From contig JAIUCV010000582.1 in NCBI GenBank assembly GCA_026724425.1, positions 372,001 through 436,000 of the forward strand: a stretch of 64,000 bases of DNA, in the 5' to 3' direction. Below the pieces are notes generated by a model. That model saw nothing but the letters and a program-made list of their open reading frames with translations. It was not told the DNA's origin and did no database searches. Origin of the DNA: Erythrophleum ivorense. Taxonomy: Eukaryota > Streptophyta > Magnoliopsida > Fabales > Fabaceae. How positions within the stretch are numbered: position 1 is the first letter of the stretch; each line of letters starts with the position of its first letter. The position numbers and the translations under genes are program-made. Below are positions 38,823 through 48,913 of the stretch, piece by piece.

Positions 38823-41800
38823 TGGTTCCTGGACAGCGGCTGTTCACGACACATGACAGGAGATTACTCTAAATTCCAATCATTCACTCACAAAGATGGT
38901 GGTTCTGTTACCTTCGGTGATGGAGGTAAAGGTAAAATTATAGGCTTTGGAAAAATAAGTCTGAATGAAAATTGCTGTATTGATAATGTATGTCTTGTTG
39001 TTGGTCTCAAACATAATCTGCTTAGTATTAGCCAATTGTGTGACAAAGGATATAAGGTTGAGTTTAAGTCAGTTCATTGTATAGTATCTGATAATGATAA
39101 CAAAGCTCTGTTTATTGGACAAAGATTTGAAAACATTTATGTTCTTACCTCTGAGGATGCTATATCTAAGAACATAACATGTCTTTCATCCATTTGCAAT
39201 GATCCCTAGACTTGGCATAAGAAACTTGGACATGCAAGCATGCATATGATTTCTAAACTGTCAAAACTTGATCTTGTGAAAGGACTTCCTAAAATGGATT
39301 TTCAAAAAGATCATGTATGTGATGCATGCCAATTAGGCAAACAAACCAGATCTTCTTTCAAAACTAAGGAGTTTGTTTCCACATCAAGGCCACTTCAATT
39401 ATTGCACATGGATCTCTTTGGTCCTTCTCAAACTCGAAGCTTTAGAGGTAAAAGTTATGCATTTGTTATCATTGATGATTACTCTAGATTTACTTGGGTC
39501 TCATTCTTAGCTCATAAGGATGAAGCTTTTAAGATATTTGAAATCTTCTGCAAAAGGGTTCAAAGAGAGCAAGGGCATTTAATTTCTAGTATTAGAAGTG
39601 ATCATGGTGGAAAATTTGAAAATAAACTCTTTGAAAATTTCTGCAATGAACATGGTTTTTCTCACAATTTCTCTACTCCAAGGACTCCACAACAAAATGG
39701 AGTTGTTGAAAGAAAAAATCGTACTTTACAAGATATGGCTAGAACCATGTTGATTGACAATGATCTTCCTAAATATTTTTGGGCTGAAGCCATAAACACT
39801 ACTTGTTATATCTTGAATCGATGTCTCATTAGACCTATTCTTAGGAAAACTCCTTATGAACTATGGAAAGGAAGAAAACCCAACATAGGGTATTTTCATA
39901 CGTTTGGATGTAAATGTTTTATACACAATAATGGTAAAAATATGTTAGGAAAATTTGATGATAGAAGTGATGAAGGAATCTTCCTAGGATATTCAACAAC
40001 TAGCAAAGCATATAGGGTATTTAACAAAAGGACATTGGTAGTTGAAGAATCTATTCATGTAGTTTTTGATGACTCTAACCTCTCTTTGAAGAAAATGTCT
40101 AATACAGATGATGAGGAAAATGCAGAACGTCTGAACAAATCTCAAAATATGAGACAGAAAGAAAAAACAAATAAGAACGAAGAAGTTGACGAAATATCCA
40201 GTCAAAGATCTTGTCAACAAGATCCTATACCTTGTCAACAAGATCCTATACCTTGTCAACAAGATGTATTCAGAAAAGGAGAAACTTCAAATATTCCTGA
40301 AATTGTAAATACTAATCCACCCAGTGCAGATTTGAAGCTTCCTCGAGAATGGAGACACTCTTCATCATATCCTATGCAGTTCATAATTGGAAATCCAAAT
40401 GAAGGACTTAGAACCAGAGCTTCATTCAAACAAAACAACTTAACTCTTCTTTCTCAAATAGAGCCTAGAACTATAGAAGAAGCCTTAAAAGATGAAGACT
40501 GGACAGCTGCAATGGAAGAAGAACTTAATCAGTTTAAGAGAAATGAAGTATGGAGTTTAGTAGAACCTCCTAAAAATGCTTCAGTAATAGGAACAAGATG
40601 GGTGTTTCGAAATAAGCTCAATGAACAAGGACATGTCATAAGAAATAAAACTAGACTTGTAGCCCAAGGATACTCTCAAATGGAAGGTATTGATTTCGAT
40701 GAAACTTATGCTCCAGTTGCTAGACTTGAATCCATATGCATACTTCTTGCCTATGCTTCATTTATGAAATTCAAATTATTTCAAATGGATGTTAAAAGTG
40801 CCTTCTTAAATGGATTTATTCATGAAAAAGTTTTTGTCAAACAACCTTCTGGCTTTGAGAATGAAAATCTGCCCAATCATGTTTACAAACTGTCAAAAGC
40901 TCTTTATGGATTAAAACAAGCTCCTAGAGCTTGGTATGAAAGGTTGAGCAATTTTTTACTTCAAAATGGGTTTATTAGAGACAAAATTGATACCACCCTT
41001 TTCATTAGAAAGCAAGATAATGATTTACTACTTGTTCAAATTTATGTGGATGATATTATATTCGGTAGTCCTAATGAACTTCTCTGTCAAGACTTTTCTA
41101 AGCTTATGCAAGGAGAATTTGAAATGAGTATGATGGGAGAAATGAACTTCTTTCTTGGTCTACAAATCAAGCAAACTAGGGAAAAAAACTTTATCAATCA
41201 AACTAGATACACCAGGGAGTTAATCAAGAAATATGGCTTTGAGAATGCAAAAGCCGTGGGTACGCCAATGTGTCCCTCATCAAACCTCGACAAAGACGAA
41301 AAAGGTAAAAATGTTGATCAAAAATCATATAGAGGTATGATTGGATCCTTGCTTTATCTCACTGCTAGTAGACCAGACATTATTTTTAGTGTATGTAAAT
41401 GTGCCAGATTTCAATCCAATCCTAAGGAATCCCACTATACTACTGTAAAAAGAATCTTTAGATACTTGGTAGGAACTCAAGACTTTGGTTTGTGGTATCC
41501 AAGATCTAACAATTTTGAACTAGTGGGATATGCAGATGCTGACTTTGTAGGTGATAAACATGACCGAAAAAGTACTACAGGTACTTGTCAATTTCTGGGA
41601 AATGCCTTAGTATCCTGGTTCAGTAAGAAACAGAGCTCAGTAGCCTTATCAACTGTCGAAGCATAATATATGGTAGTAGGAAGCTGTTGTTCTCAGCTCC
41701 TATGGATGAAACAACAACTAGAGGATTTTTCACTTTCATACAAGCAGATCCCAATATTCTGTGACAATACCAGTGCCATTTGCCTAACCAAAAATCCAGT

Positions 41801-41987
41801 ACATCACTCTCGAACCAAGCATATCGAAGTTAAACATCACTTCATTAGAGATCATGTACAGCAAGGAGATGTTCAGGTAAAATATATACAAACTAACTTG
41901 CAACTTACTGATATTTTCACAAAACCTCTACTAGAAACCAGATTTTCTACATTAAGATCTCAATTAGGCATGATTAGCAATGATTAA
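38823..41987 (+). pseudogene. Sirevirus-like pol (protease, integrase, RT, RNase H), disrupted
   Basis: Order along the frame: protease active site in LDSGCSRHMTG (38829-38861); the integrase zinc region with WHKKLGH (39213) and CDACQLGK (about 39320); the integrase core with Asp in LLHMDLFGP, Asp in IRSDHGG and Glu in NGVVERKNR (about 39395-39725). RT runs about 40545-41280 with YVDD at 41043-41054. RNase H follows, with GYADADFVGD near 41527-41556 and a terminal part after 41670. A TAG at 39207 and a TAA at 41664 interrupt the same frame, both in otherwise conserved surroundings. The 39240-41663 stretch is open for over 800 codons. The gap between integrase and RT carries a three-fold CQQDPIP repeat. 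Confidence 0.92.
40208..40267 (+). repeat. 21-bp tandem repeat in pol carrying the TTGTCAACAAG palindrome
   Basis: Three copies of CTTGTCAACAAGAT occur at a 21-base spacing and encode CQQD-PIP-CQQD-PIP-CQQD in the linker between integrase and RT. The core is the same as the palindrome in the LTRs and the pol-ORF3 spacer. Confidence 0.85.
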
Positions 41988-42026
41988 TCTTTATATGGTT
42001 ATATATTCTATTTAAAAAAAAAAAAC

Positions 42027-42061
42027 CCTGTCGACTGGATTAAAAATCTTGTCGACAAGAT
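42027..42061 (+). promoter_or_regulatory. Palindromes in the pol-ORF3 spacer
   Basis: ATCTTGTCGACAAGAT (42046-42061) is a perfect 16-base palindrome. An imperfect relative, CCTGTCGACTGG, precedes it at 42027-42038. Both lie in non-coding sequence just after the pol stop. Conserved palindromes in Sirevirus non-coding DNA are known; their function is not settled. Confidence 0.6.
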
Positions 42062-42392
42062 CTGAGGCCATAGAAAGTCAAATATATATATTGACCATGG
42101 TGTCTCGCGCCAAAAATACTGTTTCGTTTCTCTCTCATTCAAACTATGGCGTATGGTCTGTATGTTCAAATCACAGTCTCTTTCCTCTGCAACATTTTGA
42201 AAAGTAGCGTACAAGGCACAGGTGTTAAAAAAACTAGCCTTTTCTTTCCCAATATTAATTGATGACATGATGGATTAGGTTCTTCCGTGCACACCTCTCC
42301 CTATATCAGCGTCTCTTCAGTCACTCCATTCTCTCGTCCTTAATCTTCCTTGAACCCTAGCAGATAGTGTCTTCCTCATTCGGCGTCTCAAA

Positions 42393-44078
42393 ATGCCTCG
42401 CACCAAGAAGGTTGCCCAAAAATCTCCGGTGATGCAAAGCATTCTTATCTCTGACTCTGCATCCGGTCCATCCTCAGCGGCAAATGCTCCTGAACAACCA
42501 TCCTCTTCTTCGGTATCCGCCTATTCCCGCCGTTTCAAAAGGGCTGTTCGTACCAAATCCTCCAAATCGAAACCAGTAAAACAACCTTCTTCCCAGCACT
42601 CTCCATCCCATAACTCTCCCGGTGACTCTTCTCCTACCTCGTCTCCTCAGCCCTCTCCTTCCCAAACCTCAAGTGCTCGACGCTCCAAACGAACCCTAAA
42701 ACCTTCATCTTCGTCAAAGGGAAAGAAATTGAAACCTGATTCTCCAGCAGAGACCCCCAATGAATCCTCTGAAACCATTCCTTCTGATTCCGGCGACTCC
42801 ACTGATGCCGAAGACTTTCTGTCCCTGAAAGAAAAGGAACGATACGAATCAAATTTTTGACGACGATCTGTTGCCTGCGGCAGAACTGTTTCATTGACCA
42901 AACTCCAGACCATTCACTGCGACATCAAAAAGCCCTTTGAGGAAATGGGTTGGGACAAAATGTTAGAAATCCAGGAGAAAGTCTATGAAGATCTTGTTCG
43001 ACTATTTTATGCCAATCTGTCAATCATGAGTGATGGCCTATCCCTAGTATCCTTCATCAAGGGACGACGTATCTTACTTACAAAGAAAAAGCTCGGTAAG
43101 CTTTTGGGTCTCTCCTTCACGGGGAATTCATATTTTTTCCAAAAATCTTGGGGAGAAAACTTCCCTGTTACTTATGAAGAGGCCAAAGATTATTTAGTTG
43201 AACGACCTGATCTTCTTTCCTCCGGCCCAATCAATGGTCTGGCATTGAGTTTTGAGAGACGTATTATGGCTCACATTATCAGCACTTGTCTACTTCCTCG
43301 GTCTCGTTCCTTAGAATCTCTCAACAAACGGGATGTCTGCCTTCTTTACTGCCTCGTTACCAGAACGCCCATTGACATTGGCACCTGGATCTTACGCTCC
43401 ATGGCTGAATCAACTTCAATTTCAAATCCTTCCACCAGTCTCCCCCATGGTATGCTTCTTACTCGAGTCTTCAAAGCTCACAAAGTCAGTCTCAAACACT
43501 ATCCATCTCTTCTGGTCGACACCACCTACACTAAAGCCACCTTTCAATTAATGCACTACAGTCTTGTTAATAATCATTGGGTACGCATTTCTGATACCAC
43601 TAAAACCCAATCCTCGCCTCCCACCTCTCCCGCCATCTCTGATCATCACCCTGCCTCACCTCCCTCCCTACATCCCCGTGGGAAAACTCCTGCTTCCATC
43701 CCTGACCCTGCTGCTCCCTCATCCTCAGCTCCACCATTCTCTTCTTCTCCTGACTCCCTTGCTCTGTTGCATCGTATCCTTGAAGCTCAGACTTCGCTTA
43801 ATCATCTGTTTGTCACTTCTCTCCAAGACCTTCAAGGACACCTCCATCAAATTTCTGATCAAATGGGAGATCTCACCACCAATATCGGCACCATGAGGAG
43901 CCTTTTGGCAGACAACAGTTCTCTTTCTCACCACTTTAAGGATGTCCATAAGGAACTTCAAGTTGCAAAGACCAGTGTCAATCTTAAAGCTACTGTTCTC
44001 GATCATCGGCTTCAAGATATTGACACTGCTATCATGGACTCCCTCAAAGTGTTAAAAGCCATCTGCCGAGGCCAGTAA
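42393..44078 (+). pseudogene. Third reading frame of the Sirevirus-like element, one in-frame stop
   Basis: The frame opens with ATG at 42393 (MPRTKKVAQK) and runs 562 codons to 44078, broken only by a TGA at 42858-42860. The first 155 residues are Ser/Pro-rich and basic, with a nuclear-signal-like KGKKLK segment. After the stop the frame continues with a folded-looking domain: FEEMGWDKMLEIQEKVYEDL, LVRLFYANL, then LTKKKLGKLLGL and a basic/Leu-rich part. From memory this resembles the 'putative plant transposon protein' domain (Pfam PF20167) found in plant retroelement proteins. A Pro/Ser linker and a helical C-terminus (about 43770-44070), likely coiled coil, complete it. I see no signal peptide or membrane segment, so it does not look like an envelope glycoprotein despite its env-like position. 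The role is unknown. Confidence 0.7.
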
Positions 44079-44173
44079 TCTCCTTGGTCTTCCTCACCTT
44101 CCTGGCCAGTGATGATCATGCTGTAATTATTATTACTTTTTGAACTTCCACCCCTTTTACCTTTTGCTGTTGA

Positions 44174-44546
44174 TAAAAAGGGGGAGAACACTCATATTAT
44201 CTGCTACTGATGAAACTGGTTATACCAATATGTGCTGTTAATTATATTTGAATCTTACTAATCATACTTATTGAAGCTCATTTACTGCTGATTATATTCG
44301 CTGAATCTTATTTGATGCTGAATATATTTCTGATCTGGATAATGAATGTATATCTACTTTCTGCTCTTAAAAATCAAATCAACAATGACTTAAGGTATCT
44401 TAAGCCATTTTGATGCTCCTACATCCGTGCTTTGATTTCTGAAAAATGTTTTAAAGGATAGCACATATTAAGGGGGAGCCTTGCCTTTTTGATTATCTGT
44501 GTAGACTTTTTATCACTTGGTTTTTGTCATCATCAAAAGGGGGAGA
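44174..44546 (+). other. Three polypurine tracts before the 3' LTR
   Basis: AAAAAGGGGGAGAA (44176-44189), AAGGGGGAG (44470-44478) and AAAAGGGGGAGA (44535-44546) occur in the 3' untranslated region; the last lies directly against the 3' LTR and is the likely functional primer. Repeated polypurine tracts are typical of Sireviruses. Confidence 0.8.
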
Positions 44547-44547
44547 T

Positions 44548-45546
44548 TGTTGGCCCAATGATCTCTCAATCCATTTGTGTTTGATAAATTCCAAAAGCCC
44601 AAGTGAAGAAAAAGCCCACCCAAGATAATCCTTTTAAGTTGTTTTTCGTTTCTCCTCTCAGACAGTATAAAAGGTTTCTTTTATTATAATGTCTCTACTG
44701 TTCTGACAAGCTAAAAGTTAGAAGCTGACTCTATAACTGAGACTATATATCTGCTCTGCTCCAAGTCAACCACTCCCTGTTTATTCAGTCATAGAAAACA
44801 TAAATGTACCTACTTCTCTGTCATGATGACTGATAGAAAGGAGCTGTGAAAATTTCTCTGAGCCATCTGACTGGAGCTTCACCAACTCTCTGCTGTAACG
44901 TTTAACTGCTCTCTGGTTTTTCAGTCTCCATCATATTCAAACGGTACAGCACGAAGAAGATAAAGCAACGGCTAGTTTTTTCTATGAATATATATACCTG
45001 TTAAAGCTATACTTGTATCTCACCACAACACATAGAAAATTCATAGCTTATTTCGTAATTTGCATATACTCTGTGTTTGGTCTATTGAGAAACTGTTCTG
45101 CAATACTAGTGCTGATCTCTGTAAGAAGCATTGAAAATTATTGTAAGTGTGAGAAAGAAGAGAAGGCTGTATATAAGCCATTAAAGTTTGTATAAGTTAT
45201 AGGTGAGCTTGAAACCTAGTGTATTTACTGTAAGAGTTGATTCAATTTAGTGGAAATCCCTTGTCATACGTCAAGGGGACTGGACGTAGGTCTTGAGGAC
45301 CGAACCAGGATAAATCAGGTGTTTCTTTTCCTTACTCTTCTCTTTATCTTTCAGTCTGTGTACTAAAACCTTGTCGACAAGGTTCTCGTTTGTCTCCTTG
45401 ATCCGCACTTTTTAAACACATTATCGAAAATCTTGTCAACAAGGTCTTGGTATATCTACAAGGTTTTCAGCCTTACAGTTTTAACTAAGATAAATAATTT
45501 TTTTAATTAAAAGCACCTATTCACCCCCCTCTAGGTGTATTCTTCA
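44548..45546 (+). repeat. 3' LTR, 999 bp
   Basis: It begins TGTTGGCCCAATG directly after the last polypurine tract and ends TTCTTCA before GTTTT. It is about 98% identical to the 5' LTR by visual comparison. The same palindromes occur near 45371 and 45431. Confidence 0.95.
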
Positions 45547-46161
45547 GTTTTATAAGAGATCTTGCAGATATATGCTTTATTTCAAAGTGCATTACCCCAT
45601 AAAAGTATAGGACTAAGCTTACCATGTTTGCCATATAACCTATATTGTCTAATGATGACAAGACTTTGCATTGAGATGTTATGAAGCATGTCTTGTTCCC
45701 CAAATTGGATTTATGAAATAGATGATACTCTGTACTGACATATTTTTGAAACAGGTTTATTTTCCAAGCATAGGATAACAATTTATAGTTTTTAGAGTCA
45801 ACAACTTTAATTTTCCTTGTGGCGGCATCAACAAGGATCAATGGCTTAATGAAGAACTAAGTAAATCGATCTAAAGCCTCTTCAAAAGCATCTGTACTAA
45901 CCTCAGAATAAGAGTTGGTGAGCTGAGAGAATGTAGAAGTAACGGTGCTTCCTCCATGCTTAGTAATACACTTAGAATCGCGAACTTCTACATGCCAAGA
46001 GCTAGTTCCATAAAACGCTGCTTCCACAACTGCAAAATCAGGTGCGTGTTACCTTGCATCTGGGAGTCGAGATTCAAGACTGGATGCTCGAGGGTAGAGC
46101 GGAAGATAAGGAGCTAAGAAAATGGTAGAATGTTGGAAAGAAGATGCAATGAAAGCAACAT

Positions 46162-46779
46162 TGTTGGAAGCTGCAAAGGAAAATCACGCAAATAACAGGG
46201 GCATTCTCTTTCCGGTGGAGAGTTGCACTCTAATGTCGACTACTCAATTCATTTCTTAATTTTCCTCTAAATACAGCAAAGGGAAATAAAATGGGTTTCG
46301 ATACCAAATGCAACCAAACAACAGAACAATACACAATTGGAATAGTAAATCCTACTGCTAAACAATGATAACTAAAGATAGAATAAAACGTTACGAATTG
46401 TTTGGTTAAAAAAATAGGGGTAAAGGAATTATAAAAAAGTGAATAAGTAAAAGAAGGCAAGATAAAAGATAATTTTTTTAATTTTATTTTTTAAAAAATA
46501 ATTTAATAATTAAAATGATGATTTAATAAATAAAATAATAATTATAAAAATATACTAAATATTACATAAAATATGAAATATATATATATCTGCAAACTAA
46601 ACAAAAGCCTCATTCTGCCACTCATTACCAATGATTGGATGTCTTTCATTTGTTGGATCAGGCCCACAACTCAAAGATGCTCCATAAGGACATAAGATTA
46701 ACTAGCCCATATGGCTTACCTTTCTCACTGTCCATTGGGCCTTCTATATCTTAGCCTCTCCAATTCCTCACTCGTAACA
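46162..46779 (-). repeat. 5' LTR (right copy) of the old element, with an internal insertion
   Basis: It matches the left LTR from TGTTGGAAGCTGCAAAGG to CTCACTCGTAACA. The match breaks near 46391 and resumes near 46608; the roughly 215 bases between are AT-rich with weak inverted ends (TTGTTTGGTT against AACTAAACAAAAG), probably a small MITE. No corresponding insertion exists in the left LTR. Confidence 0.65.
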
Positions 46780-48470
46780 AATTATGAAATGAATTAAAAA
46801 ATAATTTTTTTAAATTGGGTCAAGGGATTAATTGTGAATTGACCTAACCCAACCTTTATTTTAAAAAATAACTAAGTGACTCAACTTGTTTAATCCATGA
46901 GTTTAAATAATTAAGTTTAAAAGGGATATTTAAAATTAGATTAATTAATTACGTGGATCATGGGGCAAATTTGGAGTGATAACTAGTGCAATCAAAATTT
47001 CGGGAAAAAAAAAAGTGATCAAACACAACATGGCGTCTAATGTCAAATTTAAGAAAAATAAGATACAAGAGTCGCATGTAAGTCAATTGAAGCCCAATAG
47101 CATATTCCAGTAGGTCCAAAAGCCCGTCATACTCGCCCTTGTAACAATAGAATATGGAAGGATGGAAAATATTTGATAAAATAAGAGAATATTTTTTATT
47201 TTGAACTAAGATGATCAAATTAATTTTTTCAAATATTAGAAAGATGAAAAGTGTATTTTTATGGTACATGAAAGAAGAGAAATTTTAAACCTATTGCTTC
47301 TTGCAGCAAGACATTAATTACATCTTTTGAAGTCCAAAACACTAATTGACTTTAAAACAATATCCCGTGACTTTTCTTTCTTCTTGCTTATTTTCAACTT
47401 AGTTCCGTGTAGAAATGAGTTGCGCAAATTTTGGCACTGGATTAGTAATGAATAATGGCTACTAGCAGATAAACTCAGAATAAACTAAACAAACATATTA
47501 AAGTAATCAATTTTTATTTAAAACTTTTATATTAATATATTTTTCATTTGAAATCACACAAATGTCAAATCACGAAAATTTTTATTATAATTTTCTTTCA
47601 TAAAGATCCATCAGCTTATTCTAAATAGATCATCTTGACTGAGTCATATATTATACTATTCATCAAATTATAAATAAAGATATTATATATATATATATAT
47701 ATTATTACTCAAAAAGCATTGATTTTTTATAAAATATATTTATTTAAAAGTCTTTAAGAATAAAAAGTAACATGAAAGTACCATTATCCATTAAAATTCT
47801 ATAAAAAAGAAATCCATTAATGATTCTTCCAGAAAATATATATAAAAATGAAATGGAAACATAATAAAAAGAGCAATCGGCCATTTTTCCAAAATTAAAT
47901 CAGAAAAAAAAATAATAAAGGGATTAGCTAGTTAACAGAAAATTTTTCTCTAAATTATTGTATTGTCAATCCGTAAAGGAAATTAATCAAAATAATATCA
48001 TTAGACATATTATTATACTTAATTAGTTTGCATACAGTGGGTTAAGATAATTTTACCAGTACTCATCGAATATAAATTTCTCAGTTGTCAAATACTTAAA
48101 CATGTTTTAGAGGATAAAATTGAAGTAAAATATTTAACCAGTTTGTTATTATTAAACTCTCTAATAAAAATTATAAGATATCAAATTTTTTTAGCAAAAA
48201 CTCAATTATATGCTGAAATATAAAAATACATCCATTTAAAAACTGTATTTAAATCTTGTTATTGTGTCAATGAGCTTGGAGAAGATACTAGGAAACGTAA
48301 CTAGACTTAGCATTAAAAGAAAAAAAATAGTGAAATACGAATTTTCTTAATTAGTGTTTAAAGGATATGGCTGCAAGGCACCTCTGCTTCTAGATAGACT
48401 CAGGCTGCTAACAAGGAACGTATGAAGACTGTCACCTGTTTGGAAAAAAAAAAAGGAGTGTAATGTGCTA
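46780..48470. other. AT-rich intergenic DNA
   Basis: No gene is supported. A TA run lies at about 47684-47702. The right end leads into the promoter of the natriuretic peptide-like gene. Confidence 0.4.
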
Positions 48471-48480
48471 AGCTTTTGCC

Positions 48481-48487
48481 TATAAAT
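48481..48487 (+). promoter_or_regulatory. TATA box of the natriuretic peptide-like gene
   Basis: TATAAAT lies in GCCTATAAATTGGGACTAG, about 120 bases upstream of the start codon at 48608. A CA repeat follows at 48515-48527, where transcription would be expected to start. Confidence 0.65.
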
Positions 48488-48607
48488 TGGGACTAGTCTT
48501 GCCCAACTTTGATACACACACACACAAAACACCGAGTACTGTAATTAGTTGCTAGGGTTCAAAATTATTCTGTTGCACAGAGCACAATATTACAGAGAGA
48601 AATAAGA

Positions 48608-48882
48608 ATGATCAGAAGGAATGAGGTGCTTCTCATGGGGCTTATTGCCATCATAAGCCTCGTCTCAGTGGCTTCTGCCATTTCTGGAACCGCCACTTAC
48701 TACACTGTTTACTATCGTGAGTGCACAAATTTTTTCTTCACTCCAGCACTTTCATTTCAGATTTTCTCCGTCTAGATTGTTTATATATATATATAACCAT
48801 GTTTTGAAAAAAGTATTATACACAACATCATTATCAGTCTTGTCTGTCGAAATTTCATTAAGGTATATATAGATATATATAG

Positions 48883-48913
<31 letters not shown>

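Larger units (their letters stand above)
36108..45546 (+). mobile_element. Complete Ty1/copia retrotransposon, Sirevirus type
   Basis: The 9439-bp element has ~1-kb LTRs, a 5-bp target duplication (GTTTT), a PBS complementary to initiator methionine tRNA, the copia gene order gag-protease-integrase-RT-RNase H, an extra long frame after pol and three polypurine tracts. The gag phrase KTGLGYDKRKD, two CCHC zinc knuckles, the long 3' region and the multiple polypurine tracts point to the Sirevirus lineage. The copy cannot work alone. The gag-pol frame has in-frame stops (37320, 37780, 38758, 39207, 41664) and frame shifts near 37730-37780 and between 38760 and 38823. The third frame has one stop (42858). 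It sits inside the older minus-strand element. Confidence 0.93.
34495..46779 (-). mobile_element. Old LTR retrotransposon, probably Ty3/gypsy-related, interrupted by a Sirevirus-like element
   Basis: Similar sequences at 34495-34919 and 46162-46779 act as its two LTRs. The orientation is minus: next to the left LTR the minus strand reads LEDKVVFQR (34954-34928) and a purine-rich TTTTTCAAAGGGTGAATG. From memory, this is the usual end of gypsy polyproteins and the tract before their 3' LTR. Without the younger insertion the element is only about 2.8 kb, too short for a full gag-pol, so it is a deleted or non-autonomous copy. I found neither a clear PBS beside the right LTR nor a target duplication. 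Its internal minus-strand frames (about 36107-35681 and 46100-45552) look protein-like but are not gag, protease, integrase or RT motifs I know. Confidence 0.6.

Noticed and set aside
42474..42913. Long minus-strand frames opposite the third retroelement frame
   Set aside because: They mirror the Ser/Pro-rich plus-strand sequence as Arg/Gly-rich text and have no independent support.
42393..44078. Calling the third frame a true envelope gene
   Set aside because: No signal peptide, membrane helix or cleavage-site pattern is visible, so the position alone does not justify it.
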